This document shows, piece by piece, positions 18,083-25,004 of a stretch of DNA of 64,000 bases. Source of the stretch: Gammaproteobacteria bacterium UBA4421 (GTDB lineage Bacteria; Pseudomonadota; Gammaproteobacteria; Pseudomonadales; Azotimanducaceae); NCBI GenBank assembly GCA_002389675.1, contig DGQF01000055.1, forward strand, positions 187,093 through 251,092, written 5' to 3'. Below the pieces are notes generated by a model that saw only the letters and a list, made by a program, of their open reading frames with translations, did no database searches and had not been told where the DNA came from. Numbering within the stretch: the stretch's first letter is position 1; every line of letters begins with the position of its first letter. The position numbers and the translations under genes were made by a program.

Positions 18083-19267
18083 CTATTCTGGTAGACCAAG
18101 AACGCGTTTTGCAATGATGTTGGCTTGGATTTCGTTGCTGCCGCCGTATATTGTGGTGGTGCGTAAGTGGAGGAATTCTTCAGTGGCCTTGAGTTCCTCG
18201 GTTGTAAATCCAACCTCCTCCTGTGCGCCAAGGCCTCTAAAGCCCATAAGATCTCGTTTTAAATCAGCGGTGTCACGCTGCATGCCTGCGCCAACCAGTT
18301 TAAATATTGAAGTTGCCGCGCCGGGTATCCCTGATTTGTTTTCCTCGTTTGTGCGCTGTGCTGTAAGTTGGAATGCTCGGCGTTTCATGTTCATATCGAG
18401 AATGGTACTGCGCAAGGCATCGTCGCTAATACGCCCGCTGCCATCGGCGCCAATGTATGACTTAGCGATTCTAACCAGTGTCTTGCTTGGGTCAGATGCG
18501 CTCGCACCACCGCTCAACCCGCCAATCCCTGAACGCTCAAACTGTAACAATCGTTTGCCGATGGTCCAGCCCTTATTGAGATCGCCCAGAAGGTCTATTT
18601 TTTGGGCGATGGCGTCGTCGAAAAAGGTTTCGCAAAATGGTGACGACCCTGAAATCAAGCGGATAGGTCGGGTGGTTACCCCGGATTGATCCATCGGCAG
18701 CATCATAAAGCTGATGCCTTCATGCTTGGGTGCATCTGGGTCCGTTCTTACAAGAATGAACATCCAGTCCGCGGTTGCCGCGCCTGACGTCCATATTTTT
18801 TGCCCGGTAATTGTGAAATGGTCACCTTGGTCGATGGCGCGGGTGCTCAATGCTGCTAAATCCGATCCAGCGTTGGGTTCTGAGTAGCCTTGGCACCATT
18901 GAACTTCTCCGCGAGCGATTTTTGGCAGGTGTCGCTGTTTTTGATCTTCGTTTCCGTACTGCAATAACGTCGGTCCTATCATGGAGGTGCCCATACCCAT
19001 CAAAGGTGATCTGGCACGCAACTGAGCCATTTCCTCATATAGCACTTTCGCCTGCGCCGGCGACAGCCCGCCACCGCCGTACTCGGTAGGCCAGGTCGGT
19101 GCTGTCCAGCCTTTTTCTGCCATTCGCTCCAGCCATAGAGCGACGTCGCGTTCCAAGGTAATCTTGCTAGACCCCACCGCCACCTGACCGGGACCGCGCG
19201 CGCCTTCTGGACAATTTTCATTAAGCCATGCGGCGGTTTCGGTTCGGAAAATGTCTAGTTCTGTCAA
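18083..19267 (-). CDS. Acyl-CoA dehydrogenase
   Basis: A 394-residue flavin enzyme that introduces a double bond into an acyl-CoA. Family signatures are WCQGYSEPNAGSDLA (substrate/FAD region, about residues 124-138), ITGQKIWTSGA and the C-terminal YGGSNEIQANIIAKRVLGL. The residue at the position of the MCAD catalytic Glu is Gly, as in the large group that places its base elsewhere or works on branched and cyclic acyl-CoAs. The start is TTG at 19267 with a good AGGAAG site 5 nt upstream. It diverges from the selenoprotein operon across 74 bases. Confidence 0.9.
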   Translation of the reverse strand: MTELDIFRTETAAWLNENCPEGARGPGQVAVGSSKITLERDVALWLERMAEKGWTAPTWPTEYGGGGLSPAQAKVLYEEMAQLRARSPLMGMGTSMIGPTLLQYGNEDQKQRHLPKIARGEVQWCQGYSEPNAGSDLAALSTRAIDQGDHFTITGQKIWTSGAATADWMFILVRTDPDAPKHEGISFMMLPMDQSGVTTRPIRLISGSSPFCETFFDDAIAQKIDLLGDLNKGWTIGKRLLQFERSGIGGLSGGASASDPSKTLVRIAKSYIGADGSGRISDDALRSTILDMNMKRRAFQLTAQRTNEENKSGIPGAATSIFKLVGAGMQRDTADLKRDLMGFRGLGAQEEVGFTTEELKATEEFLHLRTTTIYGGSNEIQANIIAKRVLGLPE

Positions 19268-19310
19268 AATTCTTCCTCAAAAAATGGTGCGAAATGTTAA
19301 GGGTACTCGG

Positions 19311-19316
19311 TATAGT
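19311..19316 (+). promoter_or_regulatory. Candidate -10 box for the selenoprotein operon
   Basis: TATAGT lies 26 bases upstream of the first gene of the operon, followed by GTG. No convincing -35 box is present at 16-18 bases, so an activator may be needed. The same TATAGTGTG octamer-plus-one occurs before the TonB receptor at 62471. Confidence 0.35.
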
Positions 19317-19341
19317 GTGAAACTCAAGTTAGGGGGACCTT

Positions 19342-20922
19342 ATGAGCATGGTACTACCGCCTTTTTCTTTGAAAAATGGGCGTGGCGAAAATATTAGTTT
19401 TCCATCTACAAAAGCGACGCTCACTTGTGTGGTGAAAGAAGATTGCCCGACTTGCCGCGAAGTTATGCCGCTACTGGTTGCATTTGGCCACGCTTTTGGG
19501 GCTGATCTAGATCTGCATATCCTAAGTCAAACCGAAGCAGGTATCGGTGTGCTTGAAGACGCTTACAGTCCACCTTTTTCAATGCTCGATGATGCCAGCC
19601 TGAAAGTGTCTTTTGCGAGTGATATCGATACGGTGCCTACCTTGTTTTACAGTGATGTCCAGGGCAGGCCGCTTACCACTTTGGTGGGCTTTGTGCGCGA
19701 CGAATGGCAGCAACTGGCGGCAGAACTGGCAGATAAAACGGGACAGACTGCAGCAATTGATTGGGAGGTATTGCCTCAATGGCGCCCGGGGTGTGGGTCT
19801 CTTTCGGTCGACCCGGCGATAGCCGATCGGCTGCGTGCTCAGTCGCAAAATAGTCCGCTGCGAGCCAGGCGAATAGAAATTGGCAGTCAAGACGATGAAT
19901 TTGAATTCATGTTTGACCAAGGCTTTTCTGATGGACTGCCTTTGGTGCCGCCGACACCCGAGCGCGTGCTGAGAATGCTGGCCGGAAGTTCGCGTGATCC
20001 TCAGGAAGTGCTCGCCCTGATGCCCCCGAATATGGGCGAAGTGACCGTTGAAAAAGTAGCTATCAATGCAGTTATGGCGGGATGTAAACCCGAATATATG
20101 CCGGTCATTAACACGATTGTTCAGGCGATTTGCACGGATGCTCACAATATTCACGGTGTTATGGCGACCACCATGGGCGCCAGTCCTGTTGTGGTCGTCA
20201 ATGGCCCTATACGTGAGCAAATTGGCATGAATATGAAGTTGGGTGCCTTGGGCCAAGGTAATCGCGCCAACGCAACTATAGGGCGCGCGGTGCGATTGCT
20301 GATTCGCAATGTAGGTGGCGCGCAGCCGGGGGGTACTGAGCGATCGACGTTAGGTAACCCCATGAAGTTCACGATGTGTTTTGCCGAATGGGAAGAACGC
20401 AACCCCTGGTCTCCATTGCACGTTGACCGTGGATTTGCAGCTGAAGACTCGGTGGTGTCTGTATTCACCATGACCAGCGGACCGAGTTTGATTGTGGATC
20501 AAGACTCGCGCACCGGATCTGGTTTGGCAGGCACGATGGGGTTATGCCTAGAATCTGCGTTTAACCCGAAAGCGCACTATGCTACCGACTGCCTGCTGGT
20601 GGTGGTGCCGGAACATGTGGATACGTTTGTTCGCGACAATTATAGCAAATCAGACATACGGCGGCGGATCCAAGAGGTGACCGCGCGTCCCATCAAAGCG
20701 TTGGTCGCCGATGAGATATCCGGCACTGGGATTAAAGCTTCAGTGGCTGCTGCCATGAGTGCAGAGGCGTTGGAGAAGAGATTGCCCAAGTTCCGGTCGG
20801 ATGATGATATCCATATTGTTGTTGCTGGCGCGGATGCCGGCAAATTTTCAGGTGCCTTTCACGGCTGGGCGACCGGCGAAATTGGCTCGATGCCGGTGTC
20901 GCGCAAAATCGAAGAACTATAA
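19342..20922 (+). CDS. Thioredoxin-fold protein fused to a large unnamed domain, UGSC partner
   Basis: A protein of 526 residues. Residues 1 to about 150 look like a thioredoxin/TlpA fold: the redox motif CPTC is at 35-38 (VKEDCPTCREV) and the cis-Pro segment TVPT at 97-100. From about 180 to the end comes a large alpha/beta domain with conserved-looking blocks such as MPPNMGEVTVEKVAINAVMA, VMATTMGASPVVVVNGP and TSGPSLIVDQDSRTGSGLAG. I cannot name this domain. There is no signal peptide, so it is cytoplasmic. A strong AGGGGG site precedes the ATG. It is separated by only 21 bases from the Sec-containing gene, which suggests it reduces or works with that protein. What the second domain binds is not known. 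Confidence 0.75.
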   Translation: MSMVLPPFSLKNGRGENISFPSTKATLTCVVKEDCPTCREVMPLLVAFGHAFGADLDLHILSQTEAGIGVLEDAYSPPFSMLDDASLKVSFASDIDTVPTLFYSDVQGRPLTTLVGFVRDEWQQLAAELADKTGQTAAIDWEVLPQWRPGCGSLSVDPAIADRLRAQSQNSPLRARRIEIGSQDDEFEFMFDQGFSDGLPLVPPTPERVLRMLAGSSRDPQEVLALMPPNMGEVTVEKVAINAVMAGCKPEYMPVINTIVQAICTDAHNIHGVMATTMGASPVVVVNGPIREQIGMNMKLGALGQGNRANATIGRAVRLLIRNVGGAQPGGTERSTLGNPMKFTMCFAEWEERNPWSPLHVDRGFAAEDSVVSVFTMTSGPSLIVDQDSRTGSGLAGTMGLCLESAFNPKAHYATDCLLVVVPEHVDTFVRDNYSKSDIRRRIQEVTARPIKALVADEISGTGIKASVAAAMSAEALEKRLPKFRSDDDIHIVVAGADAGKFSGAFHGWATGEIGSMPVSRKIEEL

Positions 20923-20943
20923 GTTAGATGATAAAGAGGTGTA

Positions 20944-21465
20944 ATGATGACAATTCTACTTGATCCTACCAACGAACGTATTCCTGTGGCTCGTAGCATT
21001 GCGCCGCGACCGGCGGCCATCACGGGGAGTGTTGGTTTTTTGGATATTTCCAAGCCTAGAGGGAACGTGCTGATTAATCGCCTTGAAACTTTGCTTGCTC
21101 AACGCTTGCCTCAGGTCACATTCAATCGTTATGCAAAGCCGACGTTTACCAAACCTGCTCCTGATGCTTTGCGCAGACAGATTAACGCTGAAAATGATTT
21201 CGTGATCGAAGCGCTTGCTGACTGAGGATCCTGTACCACGTGCAGTTTGCATGACACGGTCTGGTTCGAAATTCAGGGCACGCCAGCGGTTTCCATTGCG
21301 TCCTCAGAATTTATAGATGCAGCGGCTACGCAGGCGGCAGCCTTGGGTATGCTTGACGCTCAGCGGGTATTTGTCGCTCATCCTATTCAGGATGCTACCG
21401 ATGATGAAATGGTTGCGAAGGCGGATGCAGTGGTTGATCAAATTATTGCGGCGTTAAAGCGCTAG
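20944..21465 (+). CDS. UGSC-type selenoprotein (in-frame TGA read as Sec94)
   Basis: One gene of 173 residues interrupted by a TGA at 21223-21225, with the same frame continuing to 21465. Reading the TGA as selenocysteine gives U94-G-S-C97-T-T-C100 within EALAD-U-GSCTTCSLHDTVWFEIQG. A UGSC family of (seleno)proteins with this motif is known to me by name, but not by function. The N-terminal half starts ILLDPTNERIPVARSIAPRP. After the motif come GTPAVSIASSEF and the helix ending AALGMLDAQRVFVAHP, which resemble the domain that in other members follows the redox motif. A SECIS-like hairpin lies just after the TGA. ATG 20944 and 20947 are both possible starts behind AGAGG. Conventional annotation would split it into two ORFs (20944-21225 and 21247-21465). 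selA, selB, selC and selD are not in the window. Confidence 0.85.
21223..21260 (+). promoter_or_regulatory. UGA codon with bacterial SECIS-like hairpin
   Basis: After the UGA (21223-21225) an upper stem of six pairs forms between 21239-21244 (CGUGCA) and 21248-21253 (UGCAUG), with one G-U pair, capped by the loop GUU at 21245-21247. Three outer pairs join 21235-21237 (ACC) and 21258-21260 (GGU) across a small internal loop. The loop starts 19 nt past the UGA. A G followed by U at the top of a short loop at about this distance is what the bacterial SECIS model requires for SelB binding. The fold was made by eye; its energy was not computed. Confidence 0.65.
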
Positions 21466-21477
21466 AGGAAGGTCCTA

Positions 21478-22815
21478 TTGCCTGCTTTGCAAAAGCTTAA
21501 ATCTTCAACGCTGTTTTATTACAGCCTCACAGATTTGCCGGTGATGATGTCCATCTTTCCGGTGGTTGTTTTTATCCCAAGGTTTTACGCCAGTGATGTG
21601 GGGGTGCCACTGGCAGCAGTGGGCGCTTATTTATTTATTACGCGGCTGATGGATGTGGTCACAGACCCGTTGATGGGCTACATCAGTGACCATACACGCT
21701 CGCGATTTGGTCGCCGCCGGCCATGGATCGCGATTGCCACGCCGATCATGATGCTCTCGATTTATAAGTTGTTTTTGCCACCTGCCGATGCTGATGGCTT
21801 ATACATGTTCATTTGGATGGTACTGCTGTCGGTGGGCACGACTATGATGCTGATCCCCTACTACGCCTGGGGTGCAGAACTGTCTTCGGATTATAACGAG
21901 CGTTCCAAAGTTACCGGATGGCGTGCCAGTTTGGGTGTGGTTGGACAATTGACGGCACAAGTGGTGCCTGCGATTGCATTATTTTTCTGGGGTATTGGCG
22001 GAAGCGCCAGCGTGCTGGAAATGGTGGGTATTACCATGCTGGTGCTCATGCCGCTATGTGTGACCACTACGCTGATCAAAACTCCTGAACCCCAGCAAGA
22101 GGTTAAATCGGTCGTTCCGCTGATGGCCGGTCTTAAGGTCATGTTCAGCAATATGGCTTTTTTGCGTTTGGTAGGCGCATTTATGATTGGCTCGATTGGC
22201 TTGAATATCACAACGCCGTTATACATCTTCTTTGTCGCCACCGTGTTGGGCGCGGAGGATATGTCGATCTACATGCTGAGTTGTTTTTATCTGACTAATT
22301 TAGCCACGATTCCGTTTTGGGTTTGGTTGTCTGGAAAAATTGGAAAACATCGGGCTTATTTGGCATCGTTTATCATCATCGCCTGCGCCCATCCCTTCTA
22401 CCTTTTTCTGGGAGAAGGTGATTTCTGGTGGATGCTGCCCATTACAGTGGTGACAGGTTTTGCCGCAGCGGGTTTTTCTCAGGCGATTCCGAACTCGATG
22501 AAAGCGGATGTTATTGATTTGGACACACTTCAAACCGGCGAAAATCGAGCGGCGCTATTCTTTTCTGCGTGGTCCTTTGCGCAAAAGGCAACCGCATCGA
22601 TAGGGGGTGCGATCGCGATGTTTGGTTTGGCGTTGTGGGGGTTTGATGCTGCCCCTGATGCCGTTAACGACGCACAACAAATGTTTGGATTGCGATTCTT
22701 ATTTTCCACTTTTCCCTCTGTTTTCTTTCTCGCCGCAGCGGCAATCGTGTGGCGTTATCCCATTACCGAAGCACGGCATGCAGAGATTCGCGCTGGGTTG
22801 GCGGCTCGGGAGTAG
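21478..22815 (+). CDS. GPH-family (MFS_2) transporter in the selenoprotein operon
   Basis: A 445-residue carrier with about 12 spans and GPH signatures: RLMDVVTDPLMGYISDH and SRFGRRRPWIAIATP near residues 58-88, then YYAWGAELSSDYNERSKVTGWR. It starts at a TTG (21478) preceded by AGGAAGG, 12 bases after the selenoprotein stop. The close spacing suggests co-transcription with the redox genes, so its cargo may be their substrate. It is a distant paralogue of the carrier at 16571. Confidence 0.88.
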   Translation: MPALQKLKSSTLFYYSLTDLPVMMSIFPVVVFIPRFYASDVGVPLAAVGAYLFITRLMDVVTDPLMGYISDHTRSRFGRRRPWIAIATPIMMLSIYKLFLPPADADGLYMFIWMVLLSVGTTMMLIPYYAWGAELSSDYNERSKVTGWRASLGVVGQLTAQVVPAIALFFWGIGGSASVLEMVGITMLVLMPLCVTTTLIKTPEPQQEVKSVVPLMAGLKVMFSNMAFLRLVGAFMIGSIGLNITTPLYIFFVATVLGAEDMSIYMLSCFYLTNLATIPFWVWLSGKIGKHRAYLASFIIIACAHPFYLFLGEGDFWWMLPITVVTGFAAAGFSQAIPNSMKADVIDLDTLQTGENRAALFFSAWSFAQKATASIGGAIAMFGLALWGFDAAPDAVNDAQQMFGLRFLFSTFPSVFFLAAAAIVWRYPITEARHAEIRAGLAARE

Positions 22816-22833
22816 ATTTGCGAGCGCGCCAGC

Positions 22834-24108
22834 ATGCGTGACACGGGCCAGAACAAGTTGTTTTTTGGTTATTATTTGGTTGGCGCTGCTTTTCTGGCGC
22901 AATTCGTGGCCATTGGCATATACAGCTATGTGTTGGGCTCCTTCATGATGCCGATGATTCAAGAGCTGGGATGGACGCGGGCTGAGTTTAGCTTAACGCG
23001 TACTATTGGGCAGTTGGTCATGGCTTTTGTTGGAGTATTTGTCGGGGTTCGCGTGGACCGGTTCGGCGGTCGTCCGATCATGTTATGGGGGGCAACCGTA
23101 TTGTGTATGACCCTCATTGCCCACAGTTTTATCCATTCCCTTTTGCTTTGGTGGCTGCTGAACGGCGTTTTACTCACCGTAGGGTGTGCAATGGTGGGCA
23201 ACTTGGTGGTCAACGTGACGTTGTCTAAGTGGTTTGTGGTTAATCGGGGTAAAGCCATTGCGTTTGCGGCGATGGGTATCTCTTTTGGGGGGGTAGTGAT
23301 GACCCCGTTGGCAACCGTTTTGATCGATGAATTGGGTTGGCGGGCCGCTTGGATTTGGCTCGGTGTGGGCACTGCGGTCATTCTCTATCCGGTCGCCCTG
23401 TTCATGCGTCGAGCGCCTGAAGATTATGGCTTGAATCCCGATGGCTTGACTGATGTGCAATTTTCGACTGGCGCTGGTGCGCGGGCCCGCCTGGAGTATG
23501 CAAACGCATTCACAAGGCGTGAGGCCCTGCGTTCGGTCTCGTTCTACGCGCTGGTCATCGCCTTTGGCTTTTTCTCCATCAATATTGTGGTGCTCTTGCT
23601 GCAGACCGTACCCTACTTAACCGACAACGGTTTTTCTCGCAATGAAGCCGCATTTGCGATGTTCATCGCAAGTGTTCCAGCGATGATTTCAAAGCCGTTG
23701 TGGGGATATTTGATTGACCTCACGCCAGCCAAGCCATTGGCTGCAATATCGGCAAGCTTGACGGGGCTTGCGCTGTTTGCCATTGTTTTTGCGGTTCAAA
23801 GCCATGAGCTACTTTGGATCTATTTGGCTTTTGTTGTTTTGGGATTAGGCTGGGGAGGTATGATCCCCATGCAAGAGGTAATTTGGGCCTCTTTTTTTGG
23901 GCGGCGTCATATTGGCGCGATCAGGGGAGCAGGCATGCCCTTTGCGTTGACCTTAGGTGCGTTGGCGCCGTGGTTAGTCTCGTTATACCGCGACGATGTT
24001 GGTGCATATGACGGGGCATTGCTGGTGGTGGCAGGTTTGAATGTGATCTCTGGTGTGCTGATATTCTTAGTGCCACCGCCAAGGCGGCAGGTGTTTGAGC
24101 AGGCTTGA
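22834..24108 (+). CDS. MFS transporter (OFA/monocarboxylate type)
   Basis: A 424-residue major facilitator with about 12 spans, resembling the oxalate/formate antiporter and monocarboxylate carriers. Supporting segments are GVRVDRFGGRPIMLWGA (loop 2-3 signature), SKWFVVNRGKAIAFAAMGIS and RAPEDYGLNPDG at the central loop. This type moves small organic anions. It begins 18 bases after the GPH carrier, giving two unrelated carriers in one operon. The cargo is not predictable from sequence. Confidence 0.85.
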   Translation: MRDTGQNKLFFGYYLVGAAFLAQFVAIGIYSYVLGSFMMPMIQELGWTRAEFSLTRTIGQLVMAFVGVFVGVRVDRFGGRPIMLWGATVLCMTLIAHSFIHSLLLWWLLNGVLLTVGCAMVGNLVVNVTLSKWFVVNRGKAIAFAAMGISFGGVVMTPLATVLIDELGWRAAWIWLGVGTAVILYPVALFMRRAPEDYGLNPDGLTDVQFSTGAGARARLEYANAFTRREALRSVSFYALVIAFGFFSINIVVLLLQTVPYLTDNGFSRNEAAFAMFIASVPAMISKPLWGYLIDLTPAKPLAAISASLTGLALFAIVFAVQSHELLWIYLAFVVLGLGWGGMIPMQEVIWASFFGRRHIGAIRGAGMPFALTLGALAPWLVSLYRDDVGAYDGALLVVAGLNVISGVLIFLVPPPRRQVFEQA

Positions 24109-24130
24109 GCAAGGACAACGGAGAGATTGA

Positions 24131-24973
24131 GTGAGTAATCAAGATTTTGTGGTGGAAGAAACCGCTGGTGTGGGTGCTTTTGTTTCAGGCATAGATTTAC
24201 GCACCATTAATGATGCAGTCTTAGTTCAGTTGAAGGATGCATTTGCGCAATATGGGCTCTTGTTTTTTCGTGATCAACAGCTTTCGCCGCAAGACCATAT
24301 CGCTTTTGCGCGACGTTGGGGGCCGATTAACATCAATCGCTTCTTTGCGCCGGTGGCCGGCTATCCTCAGATTGCCCAGGTGCTCAAGGAGCCTGAACAG
24401 CGTGCCAATATTGGTGATGGCTGGCATACCGATCATTCTTATGACCAAATTCCGGCGCTGGGTTCTTTGTTATACGCAAGAGAAACGCCTCCTCAAGGGG
24501 GGGATACGCTGTTTGCCAATACGTGTTCTGCATACGATGGGCTATCGCAGGCCTTGAAAAAAACTTTGTCGGGTTTACAAGCCGTCCACTCATCTGCTCA
24601 TGTGTTTGGCGAGCAATCCGGTCATGCTGAAGAACTGGCTGAAAGATTAGGTAACTATTCTCCTGCAGCACAGCAAGATGCTATTCATCCGGTGGTCATC
24701 ACACACCCTCTTTCGGGTCGGAAATCGCTGTACGTTAATCCATCCTTTACACTTCGAATACAGGGATGGTCAGCAGAAGACTCGACGTCTCTTTTGACAG
24801 AATTGTATGCACAGGTGAGTCGTCCTGAATTTAGCTTTCGGTTGCGGTGGGCGCCAGGCACGTTAGCGTTTTGGGATAATCGAGCAACGTGGCATTGGGC
24901 AATGAACGATTACCATGGGTATCGTCGTTTAATGCACAGGATCACTTTGGAGGGTGTGCCGCTGGAGGCCTGA
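24131..24973 (+). CDS. TauD/TfdA-like Fe(II)/2-oxoglutarate dioxygenase
   Basis: A 280-residue oxygenase. The iron ligands fall at His99, Asp101 (WHTDHSY) and His255 (TWHWAMND). The 2-oxoglutarate contacts are Thr126 and Arg266, and Arg270 is also present. These are the same numbers as in E. coli TauD. The TauD substrate residues His70 and Tyr73 are Arg and Ala here, so taurine is unlikely although an anionic substrate remains plausible because Arg270 is kept. GTG start with GGAGAG upstream. It is the last gene of the operon, so the imported compound may be hydroxylated or cleaved oxidatively. Confidence 0.88.
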   Translation: MSNQDFVVEETAGVGAFVSGIDLRTINDAVLVQLKDAFAQYGLLFFRDQQLSPQDHIAFARRWGPININRFFAPVAGYPQIAQVLKEPEQRANIGDGWHTDHSYDQIPALGSLLYARETPPQGGDTLFANTCSAYDGLSQALKKTLSGLQAVHSSAHVFGEQSGHAEELAERLGNYSPAAQQDAIHPVVITHPLSGRKSLYVNPSFTLRIQGWSAEDSTSLLTELYAQVSRPEFSFRLRWAPGTLAFWDNRATWHWAMNDYHGYRRLMHRITLEGVPLEA

Positions 24974-25004
24974 TGTATTGGCTTTTCAGGTTTCGATGGG
25001 TAAA

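Noticed and set aside
20944..21225. A short protein ending at the TGA, followed by a separate ORF at 21247
   Set aside because: Same frame, no ribosome site before 21247, protein-like sequence across the gap and a U-G-S-C motif at the TGA; the read-through interpretation explains all of it better.
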